From: Corynebacterium tuberculostearicum
GTDB taxonomy: Bacteria > Actinomycetota > Actinomycetes > Mycobacteriales > Mycobacteriaceae
DNA length: 64,000 nt
NCBI RefSeq assembly: GCF_030503735.1
Contig: NZ_CP073096.1
Coordinates: 1,240,001-1,304,000 of the forward strand
Direction: 5' to 3'
Below are positions 40,754-49,409 of the stretch, in pieces; within the stretch, counting starts at the first letter, position 1; each line of letters begins with the position of its first letter. The translations under genes were made by a program, and so were the position numbers. A model generated the notes under the pieces. It was given only the letters and a program-made list of their open reading frames with translations. It was not told the DNA's origin and did no database searches.

Positions 40754-41515
40754 CTAGATGATCGGTGATTGTGAATTGTCGAGCCAGGCCACGATGTGGT
40801 TTTCGGCTTGTCTCGCGGACGGTAGTTTGTCGAGGTGGCGGTCTCCGTTATGGTTCGTGAGAAGAAGCGGGAAGTAGTTTCCCTTGGCATTGAACTTGAC
40901 CTGGAGGGTCTCGCCGTGCGAATTCTGGTACGTAACGAAGCCAGCGGACGGAGTCTCCGACAAGTGAGTCAGCCACTTGGGTACGGCTTTGGCAGAGGCG
41001 TAACGTTGCTCGCCCAATACGGTAGACGAGGTGGAGATGTCAGTGGTTTCGTCGCCTTCCAAGATCGGAATGCCCAAATGCGGGACCGAAATGGCGATGC
41101 CCTGGTGGAGGCCGAGCTCTGAAAGTTTTCGGGCGTCGCTCGAGAGATTTACCGTGGGGATGTCGATTTTGGCTTGGTCGGGAGCTGGTGGTTCAACCTG
41201 CGCCAACTGCGCAATTGCGTCGAGTGCCACCATAGACTGAGGTGTATCTTCGAGGACGGTGATGGCCAAGTTAAGAGACTCGCGCTGCGACGTACTCGCC
41301 GTGTACAACTCGAGCGAGTCGGACTGATTCACTGAATCCAGCAGGATGCCGAGTATTTCGCCTTGGTAGGCGTAGATGGCCTCATCGATGGCGGTGGTGT
41401 CATGAATATTGCTCAGCAGGTGGTGGAGGTGCTCGGCGGCATCCGAGTCCATGGATTGGTCGTAAACTTTCGCATACAGTCGTCCGATGAGCAGCAGTGC
41501 GGAATCGCTATGCAT
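40754..41515 (-). CDS. Protein of unknown function, possible immunity-type gene
   Basis: From ATG 41515 the protein is 253 residues and soluble: a helical first half (MHSDSALLLIGRLYAKVYDQ) and a strand-rich second half (FVTYQNSHGETLQVKFNAKG, NYFPLLLTNHNGDRHLDKL). No signal or known domain is visible. It overlaps the preceding gene by 8 bp. It is the last of three colinear reading frames whose first was broken by an IS. The idea that it protects against a toxin rests only on this position. Confidence 0.55.
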   Translation of the reverse strand: MHSDSALLLIGRLYAKVYDQSMDSDAAEHLHHLLSNIHDTTAIDEAIYAYQGEILGILLDSVNQSDSLELYTASTSQRESLNLAITVLEDTPQSMVALDAIAQLAQVEPPAPDQAKIDIPTVNLSSDARKLSELGLHQGIAISVPHLGIPILEGDETTDISTSSTVLGEQRYASAKAVPKWLTHLSETPSAGFVTYQNSHGETLQVKFNAKGNYFPLLLTNHNGDRHLDKLPSARQAENHIVAWLDNSQSPII

Positions 41516-41882
41516 AGTCTTTCGCTCCGTAAAAGTCGAAGGGGTACGGGTGGCTGGTCTTCCCGGCGAGGGGGTTTCGATCCTTTGGAGCGGAAAGCCA
41601 TCCGGTGATGGCGCTGAGCACTTCGGCAGGCAGGCGCACTTCTTCCCCTTCTGCTGCAGCGAACCTGTAGCTGAGGGCGCCGGTTTTGTCAGCGTTTCCG
41701 TCAAGTCGCTCGGCCAGCTCGAATATTGTCAGCGCAGTGATATCTGCAACGAATCTGATTGAGTCATCAGATGACAGGGGCCCTGTTTCCTGGATTCGCG
41801 TGTGAAGCTGTTCAATGGTTAGCGTGACGACGTCTTCGAGGTCCGATTGAAATTGCGTCAGCTGTTCGTTGGTGGGCTGCAT
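41508..41882 (-). CDS. Small protein of unknown function, possible immunity-type gene
   Basis: The 124-residue acidic soluble protein (MQPTNEQLTQFQSDLEDVVT ... PYPFDFYGAKDYA) is mainly helical. ATG 41882 lies 8 bp beyond the stop of the IS-split upstream frame, and its end overlaps the next gene by 8 bp. This tight spacing indicates an operon. I recognise no family. Confidence 0.55.
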   Translation of the reverse strand: MQPTNEQLTQFQSDLEDVVTLTIEQLHTRIQETGPLSSDDSIRFVADITALTIFELAERLDGNADKTGALSYRFAAAEGEEVRLPAEVLSAITGWLSAPKDRNPLAGKTSHPYPFDFYGAKDYA

Positions 41883-42088
41883 TAACACTCTTATAACACT
41901 CCAGGGTTCCACGGGATATTTGTAGGTTGAAACAAGCCTTGTTGCTTGAGCTGCTCGATACCATAATCGGTTAGTGCTTCCGCTTCAGATTGGCTGAAGC
42001 CGACCGAGGTGTGTGCCTTTTCCTCGATGGCTCTCACGTCGTTCCAAGTATAGGTATCGACGTCAGGATCGAAATTCTTGGCAAAATC

Positions 42089-43515
42089 GGCCTAAACGAC
42101 AGGATGTGTTGGTGAGGTTGTACGGCTAGCCGGTCTGGCGTGCTGATATTACGACTATTTCACTTATCCAAAGGGATATTCCAGCTTCAACCATGAAATA
42201 CCGCCAAAGACATGCCGGTGTGCTAGGCACCTAGGTTCACGATGAGGGGATGAGTAAAAATCATCCTCGATGCCCCGTCTGCGGCGGGACATGCACGAAA
42301 CACGGAACAACGAGTGCTGGGCGCCAACGATGGCGATGCCGCACCTGCAAGGCCACCTTCACCCGCGTGAATAACGATGCTGTGCAAGCCAAATGGTTCC
42401 GCCTTTTCATTTTCTGGCTCACCTCCAGCAACAGCCTGGAAGAAACAGCTAAAACCTGCGGTGTTTCACCGCGAACTTTGCAACGACGCTTTAAACCGTT
42501 CTGGCTTATCCAACCTCCCCGAAGCGTTGATAAGCAGCGAATCTACGATCAAGTCTTCATCGACGGCACCTACTTCAACACCAAGTGCCTTGTTGTAGCT
42601 GCCGACTCCAGCCATGTCATCAATTGGTTCTGGTGCACGAAAGAATCCTCGTGGTCCTACACGCGCCTGCTCGACCCACTAGCCCCACCACAATTGGTGA
42701 CCTGCGATGGGGATGCCGGAGGCCTTAAAGCACTGCACCACTTGTGGCCTAATACCCCGGTTCAACGCTGCATTGTCCACGTCAAACGCAATATCCAACG
42801 CGCCACCGGCCTTCATCCCACTTCCGCTATGGGCAAAGCATTACAACGACTTTCCTTTGAACTACTCGCCGTCGACAACCTGGATAAAGCAGCCGAATGG
42901 ACCGTAAAACTACAACAGTTCGGCACCGTATTTAGCACCCAGCTCAAAGCCAAAACCTACGTCAAAGACGTTCCTTTCGACCAGATTCCAAAGTCCAAGC
43001 GCCGGAACAAAAAGTGGTGGTACACCCACTACACTCACCGCGGAATCTACCTGCAGCTAAAGAAAATGAGCCAACAAGGACACCTCTTTGCCTACCTCAC
43101 CGAAGCCGAAGAAGGCCAACGGTTTGAACGCACGACCAACAAGCTAGAAGGCGGGGTGAACTCACAAATTAAGCAACTTATGCACACCCACCGCGGACTG
43201 CGCGACGAACAACAGCGCATCGCCTGCGACTGGTGGTTATACCTCCACACGCAACTGCCTGACGACCCTGTAGAGATCGCCAGGCAGCAAAACTGGGGCC
43301 AGGACGCACTCGCCAAAGCACAAACCCTAGCCAACCAGGAAAAACAAGCCACCAGTGGCCACGAAGACGGCCGACCAGCAACCTACGACAGTGCCATCGA
43401 CACTGCCTACAACCACTCTATGGGAATACGCAAAGGCCACATACGCTAACCCCACCAACACAAAATGTCGTTTAGCCTGACACGCCGCAAAACAACACAT
43501 TCTGTCGTTTAGGCC
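42089..43515 (+). mobile_element. IS1249-like element, copy C
   Basis: This complete 1427-bp copy runs from GGCCTAAACGACAG at 42089 to CTGTCGTTTAGGCC at 43515. The target duplication GCAAAATC lies at 42081-42088 and 43516-43523. It interrupts the toxin-like remnant. It is about 18 kb from copy B, and its protein is identical to those of A and B. Confidence 0.94.
42250..43449 (+). CDS. IS1249-type transposase, copy C
   Basis: This 399-residue transposase matches copies A and B residue for residue: zinc ribbon, helix-turn-helix, DDE core with D105, D153 and E300, and the RCIVHVKRN signature. It starts 161 bp inside the element and is transcribed opposite to the interrupted gene. Confidence 0.92.
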   Translation: MSKNHPRCPVCGGTCTKHGTTSAGRQRWRCRTCKATFTRVNNDAVQAKWFRLFIFWLTSSNSLEETAKTCGVSPRTLQRRFKPFWLIQPPRSVDKQRIYDQVFIDGTYFNTKCLVVAADSSHVINWFWCTKESSWSYTRLLDPLAPPQLVTCDGDAGGLKALHHLWPNTPVQRCIVHVKRNIQRATGLHPTSAMGKALQRLSFELLAVDNLDKAAEWTVKLQQFGTVFSTQLKAKTYVKDVPFDQIPKSKRRNKKWWYTHYTHRGIYLQLKKMSQQGHLFAYLTEAEEGQRFERTTNKLEGGVNSQIKQLMHTHRGLRDEQQRIACDWWLYLHTQLPDDPVEIARQQNWGQDALAKAQTLANQEKQATSGHEDGRPATYDSAIDTAYNHSMGIRKGHIR

Positions 43516-43645
43516 GCAAAATCATCATATCCGCGTCGTTGTGCTGCAGTGATCTCTTTGTGAAGCGCAGATCCGGTTGCGGGATTGCGCGGTTCAGGAT
43601 TTTGAGCCTAGTGCACCAAATGGCGATTTCAGCATAAAACGAATG

Positions 43646-43677
43646 AGACCCTACCAGCGTTTCCACTGGTAGGGTCT
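43646..43677 (-). terminator. Terminator-like hairpin after the initiator tRNA
   Basis: A perfect 12-bp stem, AGACCCTACCAG and its complement, has an 8-nt loop. TCATTCGTTTT follows on the minus strand. It begins 6 bp after the tRNA 3' end. Confidence 0.75.
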
Positions 43678-43683
43678 GGAAGT

Positions 43684-43760
43684 TGGTAGCGGGGGCAGGA
43701 TTCGAACCTACGACCTCTGGGTTATGAGCCCAGCGAGCTACCGAGCTGCTCCACCCCGCG
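43684..43760 (-). tRNA. Initiator tRNA-fMet (CAU)
   Basis: The minus strand folds as a 77-nt cloverleaf with acceptor CGCGGGG/CCCCGC. The first base pair is broken (C1 opposite U), and three G:C pairs end the anticodon stem (GGG CTCATAA CCC); both mark initiator tRNA. CCA is encoded. Confidence 0.93.
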
Positions 43761-43855
43761 TCGAAATGACTTCCATCATCTGCGCTTGAACAGTACGTTA
43801 ACACAAAGTGTATTCGCTCTGTCCCGGCGACTCATGTAACTATACATACGGAAAA

Positions 43856-43884
43856 GCACCTACCCAAATCCGCTGGGCAGGTGC
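43856..43884 (-). terminator. Terminator of the UPF0182 gene
   Basis: On the minus strand GCACCTGCCCA pairs with TGGGTAGGTGC (one G-T). TTTTCC follows. It lies about 26 bp after the stop. Confidence 0.8.
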
Positions 43885-43910
43885 CTAATTTTCCCATTTA
43901 GAAGCGGGAG

Positions 43911-46904
43911 TTATTTCTCGGTCTTCTGGTAGGACTCGACTGCCTTATCGAGCTCATCCAGGGCGCGGCCGTACTCCTCGAAGGAACCATCGCGAGCATC
44001 CTCAAGGCCCTTCAAAGCCTTGTTGATGTCATCGATGGCACCAGCCTGGTCGGAAGAGGAAGGCGCAGAAGCCGGGGCCGAAGGCTTGTCCTCCTTGGCA
44101 TCCTTCTTATTCTTGTCGTCCTTAGCGCCGTCCTTGTCCTCGGAATCGCCGTCGACTTCCTCAATGTCTTGGGCAGCCTTGGCATCGATGCCAACTTGTT
44201 CAAGAGCATCACCAATAGTCGGGGCGTAGCCTACGCGGCCCTTATAGGATACGAGCACGCGCAGCAGCTTCGGGAAGGCAGAGGCCTGGTCCTTGCGCTG
44301 CGAGTAGATCGGCTCGAGGTACAGGATTTCGCCGCCACCTACCGGCAGGGCCAGCAGGTTACCGTTATGCAGGTCATTGGTGCCCTCCCACAGAGTGCGG
44401 TCGCGAGCGACCTGGTCGGACGACATCATCGCATCCTGTGCCTGCTTCGGGCCCTGGGTCTGCGTATTGGTGGGCAGCACGCGCACGGTGATATCACCAT
44501 AATTCTCCGGATCGGAGGAGACAGCCATGTGAGCAGACAGGAACTCGCGGTTGAGACCACGGTAGGACGTGGTCAGCTGGAAGGTCGGCTTGCCGGTCTT
44601 CGGATCTGCGGCCATCACGTAGTACGGCGGCTGATTGAGCTGGCGGGATTCCTCCGCGGTGGGGTCATTCGGTACGGACCAGAAGGCATCGTTATTGAAG
44701 AAGACATTCGGGTCATCCACGTGGTAGCGCGCCAACAGGTCGCGCTGCACCTTGAACATATCCTCCGGGTAGCGGAAGTGCTGGCGTAGCTCGTCGGAGA
44801 TCTCCGCCTCAGGCTTAACGACGTCCGGGAAGACGCCCTGCCAGGCCTTGAGCACTGGGTCATTCTTGTCGAACTCGTAGAGGTCCACGCTGCCGTCATA
44901 GGCATCAACGGTGGCCTTTACCGAGTTGCGGATATAGCCGACCTTGTCATTGACCAAGCGCTGGGTGGTGCCATCGGGATTGAGGGTGTCCTGGGTGGCG
45001 TCGGAAAGCGAGGCACGCTGGGAATAAGGCAGGGATTCCAAAGTGGTATAACCATCCACAATCCACTTCAAGCGGCCATCAACCACGGCCGGGTAGGTGG
45101 CAGAATCGGTGGTCAGCCACGGAGCAACCTTTTCCACGCGCTCGCGGGGATCGCGGTCATACAGCAGCTTCGATTCGCTGCCGACGCGATCCGAGAGCAG
45201 GAAGTTCAGCTCGCGGTACTTGGCGGCGTACATGGTGCGGTCAAAGATATTGCCAATGCCAACGCCGCCCTTGCCGTCATAGGTGTACGTGGAGCTATCG
45301 GTGTCATACTCGACCGGGTTCTCGCCGGTCTTGCCGGTAATCGCATAATCCATGCCATCGGCCGCGCCAGCAATGACTGGACCGTAGTAGATGCGCGGCT
45401 GGTCTACCTTGATGCCTAGGGACTTCTCGGCGTCCTGAGTTTCGCCTTCGCCTTCTGACTCGCCGGCCTGGGTCTGCAGGTCAGAAACGGTGAAAATGGG
45501 GAAGCCACCGCGGGCGGAACCCGCATCGCGGGCTACCTCATCGACCTTATTAGCCTGCGCTGCCACAAATCCGTTGCCGTGGGTATAGACAGTGTGGCGG
45601 TTAATCCAGTCTGACTGGTTCTCCCGCAACTCATTCGGATCCAGCTCGCGGGCTGCCACAACGAAGTCACGCTTCTTGCCATCGATCTCATAGCGGTCCA
45701 TCGATAGCGTCTCTGGGAAACCGTAGAAGTTCTTCAGCTGCTGCATCTGGGTAAAGGTGGGAGAAAGGATCTCCGGATCCAGCAGGCGAAGGTTATTGAT
45801 GGTGGCGTTATCGGAAGCCACCTTGTTATCGGAGACTTCATCCCCGCCGCCCCAGTTGTCTTCATAGGTGACGTGGTCATCTGTTAGCCCATAAGCAAAG
45901 CGCGTGGCCTCAATATTGCGGGCAATAGATTCTTCTTCCTTAGCCTGACGGTTAGGCTGCACGGAAAAGCGTTCCATGAGCAGCGGCCATGCCTGGCCGA
46001 TAACCAGCGAGGACAGCAACATCAGCACCACGGCCAGGCCGGGAATGCGCAGATCCTTGATGACAACGGCCATAAACAGGGCCACGGCCACAAAGACGCC
46101 AATGATCATCAAGATGATCTTCGCCGGCAAGTAGGCGTGGATATCGGTATAGGAACCACCGGTGAAGAGGTCATGCTGGGTATTAAGCAGCTCATAGCGC
46201 TCCAACCAGTAGCCAATGACCTGGGCTACCATCCACAGGCCGGCGGTCACCGCCAGCTGCAGACGGGCTGGGCGGGAGATGGAGCCGCGCACGCCGGCGG
46301 CCTTATTGCCTATGCGAATGCCGCCGAGCACGTAGTGGCCGAAAAGGGCGATGAGGAAGGCCAGAATCAACAGGATGGATAGGGTGCTAACCACCATCTT
46401 CAGAACTGGCAACGTGAAGGCATAAAAACCTAGGTCGTGGTGGAACTGGGCGTCTTGTTCGCCGAATTCCTGGCCGTTGAGGAAGAGCAGCACCGTGCGC
46501 CAATTGGACTGACCGATGAAACCGGCGATGACGCCCACGATGGCGGGGATGACCTTGAAGAAGATGCCCATGGACTTCTCAATGGACTTGCGGTACTGAT
46601 ACACCGGCGAGTTCAGGTCCCCAAGGTCGAGCGAATCCGGGCGCCCGCGCCAGGCAAAGTAGCCAGCGGCCCACACCACTGCGGCGGCAATAAGGCCAAA
46701 GATGATAAAGAGGACTATCCGCGCAATAATCGCGGTGGTGAAGACGTTCCGGTATTCAATCGCACCGAACCACCTCCAATCCGTGTACATGCCCACAAGC
46801 ATGGGGCCGAAGAACAAGAGGACGGCAATGATGGCCGCAATGATTGTCGCGACCCGCGGGGGCCGCTTCAACGGGGCGGCTGGTGTGGATGACCCTAGGG
46901 ACAA
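43911..46904 (-). CDS. UPF0182 family large membrane protein
   Basis: The protein is about 997 residues with seven transmembrane helices in the first 300 residues (VATIIAAIIAVLLFFGPMLV, FGLIAAAVVWAAGYFAW and others). A very large extracytoplasmic domain (about 320-900) follows, with the family segments YGLTDDHVTYEDNW, NNLRLLDPEILSPTFTQMQQ and NLLALPVGGGEILYLEPIY. The acidic, Lys-rich tail is low complexity. Function is unknown but the family is conserved in actinobacteria. TTG at 46904 is chosen because GGAG precedes it by 6 bp; a TTG at 46916 is also in frame. Confidence 0.9.
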   Translation of the reverse strand: MSLGSSTPAAPLKRPPRVATIIAAIIAVLLFFGPMLVGMYTDWRWFGAIEYRNVFTTAIIARIVLFIIFGLIAAAVVWAAGYFAWRGRPDSLDLGDLNSPVYQYRKSIEKSMGIFFKVIPAIVGVIAGFIGQSNWRTVLLFLNGQEFGEQDAQFHHDLGFYAFTLPVLKMVVSTLSILLILAFLIALFGHYVLGGIRIGNKAAGVRGSISRPARLQLAVTAGLWMVAQVIGYWLERYELLNTQHDLFTGGSYTDIHAYLPAKIILMIIGVFVAVALFMAVVIKDLRIPGLAVVLMLLSSLVIGQAWPLLMERFSVQPNRQAKEEESIARNIEATRFAYGLTDDHVTYEDNWGGGDEVSDNKVASDNATINNLRLLDPEILSPTFTQMQQLKNFYGFPETLSMDRYEIDGKKRDFVVAARELDPNELRENQSDWINRHTVYTHGNGFVAAQANKVDEVARDAGSARGGFPIFTVSDLQTQAGESEGEGETQDAEKSLGIKVDQPRIYYGPVIAGAADGMDYAITGKTGENPVEYDTDSSTYTYDGKGGVGIGNIFDRTMYAAKYRELNFLLSDRVGSESKLLYDRDPRERVEKVAPWLTTDSATYPAVVDGRLKWIVDGYTTLESLPYSQRASLSDATQDTLNPDGTTQRLVNDKVGYIRNSVKATVDAYDGSVDLYEFDKNDPVLKAWQGVFPDVVKPEAEISDELRQHFRYPEDMFKVQRDLLARYHVDDPNVFFNNDAFWSVPNDPTAEESRQLNQPPYYVMAADPKTGKPTFQLTTSYRGLNREFLSAHMAVSSDPENYGDITVRVLPTNTQTQGPKQAQDAMMSSDQVARDRTLWEGTNDLHNGNLLALPVGGGEILYLEPIYSQRKDQASAFPKLLRVLVSYKGRVGYAPTIGDALEQVGIDAKAAQDIEEVDGDSEDKDGAKDDKNKKDAKEDKPSAPASAPSSSDQAGAIDDINKALKGLEDARDGSFEEYGRALDELDKAVESYQKTEK

Positions 46905-46994
46905 CGCCAGCTCCAATCAAATAGTGCGAATTTAAAACCTGTAGACTTCTTCCAGCTTAAGGAAGTAATACACAGATAACGAATAAGGATGTTT

Positions 46995-47531
46995 ATGAGT
47001 TCCCCCGAATTATCACAGCCAGCTTTAAATCGCGCGATGACCGAAGCCGTGGAATTCGTCCACGCCGAAGGCTGGGACGCTCGGCCCACCCTCTTCGCGC
47101 TGGTTCCCACCCACTTGGTAGCCGATCAGCTTGCCGCGCTCGATGAAGAGGATGCCACGCCGCTTACCCTCATCGTGCAAGATAATGTGCCCGAAAACAT
47201 TGAGCCCGGTTCTGAGCAGTTGGCCGATTATGTCTCCCGCCTGGCCTGGCCTCGGGAGGTTGCCGGCGTCATCTTGGCCCAAGAAATTAAGTTCCGCGAT
47301 ACCTCCAGCGAGGACCCCTCCCCTCGCCCGGCGCGCCTTTATTCCGGGGCGCTGCGAGAGGAAGGCATCGAAACCACCTTGCTGCAGCTGCGCCCCACCG
47401 AGGAAGAGCTGGAAGCGGCCGGACCGTTCGCAGAAGATGACATCCAACTACGCGGCGGCCCCCAGGTAGCACCGGGGGTCATTGCGGCCTTGCGCTATGG
47501 GCTGAGCCAGGACCCGGATGAACTAGATTAG
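46995..47531 (+). CDS. PPA1309 family protein
   Basis: The 178-residue soluble protein has the family pattern AMTEAVEFVHAEGWDARPTLFALVPTHLVAD, then LPRLAWP-type (SRLAWPREVAGVILAQEI) and a C-terminal PQVAPGVIAALRYGLSQDPD. Function is unknown. It is divergent from the UPF0182 gene, as in other actinobacteria. ATG 46995 has AAGGA five bases ahead; ATG 46989 overlaps that site and is unlikely. Confidence 0.85.
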   Translation: MSSPELSQPALNRAMTEAVEFVHAEGWDARPTLFALVPTHLVADQLAALDEEDATPLTLIVQDNVPENIEPGSEQLADYVSRLAWPREVAGVILAQEIKFRDTSSEDPSPRPARLYSGALREEGIETTLLQLRPTEEELEAAGPFAEDDIQLRGGPQVAPGVIAALRYGLSQDPDELD

Positions 47532-47577
47532 ACTGGAAAGACATTTCTCGCCTGCGACTAAGGAGCATGTTCCTACC

Positions 47578-48246
47578 GTGCGACGCATTACTCTCACTCG
47601 CCTGACCGCCACCCGCGCCACCGCAGCAGCGCTTCTGCTGGGTGTAGGCGTGAGCACTGCCGCTTGTTCCTCGAACGATGCCGCGCCTGCCGACGCCCCC
47701 GTGGAGACCTCGCCTGCCGGCGCCGAGTCCACCGCCCCTGCTGCGGATACCGCTGAGGAAACCAGCACCGCCTCTAGCTCCTCCACCGTTGAGTCCAGCG
47801 CTGAATCGAGCGCGGCGGAAAGCTCGGAGGCATCGGAGGGGGCGTCGGCAAGCAAGGAGCCCGGAACCGAAAAGTTGGAAAAGTCTGTGGCCAAGGCCTA
47901 TGACATCTTTGCGCCGGTAGCGCCCAAGGAGCTGTTCGCCCTCTTTGACCGCTGCGATTCCACGGGCGGGGACGATTCCTATAACTGCTCTGGGCCAGAG
48001 GTAGGCCAGTTCCAGTTCTTCCGCTCGCACTCCAAGGCGAAGCAAACCACGCAGGTGCTTACCGAGCTGCGCAGCTCGCAGGTCATTGAGGATGACGGCG
48101 ACCGCGTCGTAGGCTGGTCCACCTTGGGAACCACCGCGGTCATTACCGTAGTGGACAATAAAGAAGGCATGGTCATGCAACAGATGATCTCCTCCGATCA
48201 GGAAGACCCGGAAGAGAAGATCAAGGAACTGGGCCTAGCTAAGTAG
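47578..48246 (+). CDS. Ser-rich lipoprotein of unknown function
   Basis: The 222-residue protein starts at GTG with AAGGAG upstream. It has a signal peptide with lipobox VSTAAC. A Ser/Ala/Glu-rich linker of about 60 residues follows, typical of proteins crossing the wall. The C-terminal domain (about 95-215) has a Cys pair (RCDSTGGDDSYNC). It should be an anchored exported lipoprotein. No family is recognised. One exact GGCGTCGGCAAGC word encodes GASASK at the end of the linker. Confidence 0.75.
   Translation: MRRITLTRLTATRATAAALLLGVGVSTAACSSNDAAPADAPVETSPAGAESTAPAADTAEETSTASSSSTVESSAESSAAESSEASEGASASKEPGTEKLEKSVAKAYDIFAPVAPKELFALFDRCDSTGGDDSYNCSGPEVGQFQFFRSHSKAKQTTQVLTELRSSQVIEDDGDRVVGWSTLGTTAVITVVDNKEGMVMQQMISSDQEDPEEKIKELGLAK
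47841..47853 (+). repeat. 13-mer word GGCGTCGGCAAGC
   Basis: Exact copy; inside the lipoprotein gene, in a third reading frame, encoding GASASK. Confidence 0.85.
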
Positions 48247-48251
48247 GCCGA

Positions 48252-49316
48252 CTACTGGCAGGTTTTAATATCCTTGCCGTCCGCGAAGTCTTTCATTGTG
48301 GACACTGCCTCATCCAAGGTGGAAACTTCCGCGATGGGCATATCGCCGTGGTCGCTCGCGGCGGCCTCGGAGCAATTGTCCTTCGGCGCGAGAAAGAGCT
48401 CCGCTCCGGCCTCGTGCGCGGCGGCGATTTTATGTTGGATACCGCCAATCGGGCCTACCTGGCCGTCTTCCTGAATTGTGCCCGTACCGGCCACGAACTT
48501 GCCGCCTGTGAGGTCTTCCTCGTTGAGCTTATCGATAACCGCTAGGGTAAACATCATGCCGGCGGAGGGCCCGCCAATATCCTGCAGGTTGTATTTGACC
48601 TTAATATCGTCTTGCGGGACCGAGAGCATGGCGATGCCCAGCATCGCCTGCCCCTTCTGGTGCGGGTTCTCCCCTAGCTCAATCTCTTCTTCTTGTTTTG
48701 TCCCGCCACGTTTTACGGTCAGGGTGACCTTATCGCCGGGGCTCTTTTTCTTAATGATGTCTTGGACCTCACCCGGCTCAGAGACATCTTTGCCTTCTAC
48801 CGCGGTGATGACATCATCCTTTTTCAGCGTGCCCTGCGCCGCGCCCTCATCCAAAACTTCCGCGATGGTGATCTTCACCGGCAGGTGGAGGTAATCCATT
48901 GCGGCGACGGTCGCGGCAGACTCGGACTGGGTAAAGGCCTGCTTATTAGACTCTTCTACTTCCTTATCGCTCATATTCTGCGGAATGACGGTATCGATAG
49001 GCACGATGGTGTCATCGGTCATCATCCAGCGCCCCAGCGCCTGCGCCAGGGTCATATTGGTACGAACAGAGACCGTGGTCATGTTGAGATGACCATCCGT
49101 GTCATAGGTTTTTGGAGCCTTAACGTCTACGACCTCGGTGCCGTCCACCTCGCCTAATGTATCCACCGTGGGGCCTGGGCCTTCGGCGGCATAAGGGACG
49201 GTTAGTGACACATCGGTGCCCGGGATATGGTCGAGCGATACCAACGCACCGGTGAGGACGACGGGGATGGCACCCCACGCGATGGTGCGGACGCGACGGC
49301 TAGCAGGAGAATTCAC
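48252..49316 (-). CDS. YlbL-type membrane protease (PDZ plus Lon-like S16 domain)
   Basis: The 354-residue protein has one N-terminal membrane anchor (about 10-28). A PDZ domain (about 145-220, VLDEGAAQGTLKKDDVITAVEGKDV) is followed by a Lon-type protease domain with catalytic Ser in GGPSAGMMF and Lys in GIQHKIAAA. It likely cleaves membrane or envelope proteins. It starts at GTG, shares an upstream region with the divergent zinc-protease-like gene, and converges on the lipoprotein gene 5 bp away. Confidence 0.9.
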   Translation of the reverse strand: MNSPASRRVRTIAWGAIPVVLTGALVSLDHIPGTDVSLTVPYAAEGPGPTVDTLGEVDGTEVVDVKAPKTYDTDGHLNMTTVSVRTNMTLAQALGRWMMTDDTIVPIDTVIPQNMSDKEVEESNKQAFTQSESAATVAAMDYLHLPVKITIAEVLDEGAAQGTLKKDDVITAVEGKDVSEPGEVQDIIKKKSPGDKVTLTVKRGGTKQEEEIELGENPHQKGQAMLGIAMLSVPQDDIKVKYNLQDIGGPSAGMMFTLAVIDKLNEEDLTGGKFVAGTGTIQEDGQVGPIGGIQHKIAAAHEAGAELFLAPKDNCSEAAASDHGDMPIAEVSTLDEAVSTMKDFADGKDIKTCQ

Positions 49317-49409
49317 GGATCAATACCCTACAACCTTTGCCGTAGTGTTCGCTGTCAGCGTTGCGGCGATCATGGAAAGTAGCCGGTTGGTGCCGGTAGA
49401 TTAGGACGC

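Larger units (their letters stand above)
41891..43607 (-). pseudogene. 3' remnant of a toxin-like gene, split by IS copy C
   Basis: Joining the minus-strand flanks and removing the IS and one 8-bp duplication restores one open frame of 93 residues. It runs from 43607 (after a TAG at 43608-43610) to the stop at 41891. It begins AQNPEPRNPATGSALHKEIT, continues AAQRRGYDDFAKNFDPDVD and ends FQPTNIPWNPGVL. It has no start codon, so its 5' part was already lost. A short NPATG-type linker before a compact C-terminal domain, with two small genes directly after it, resembles a polymorphic toxin tip with immunity genes. I cannot name the toxin domain. Confidence 0.6.
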
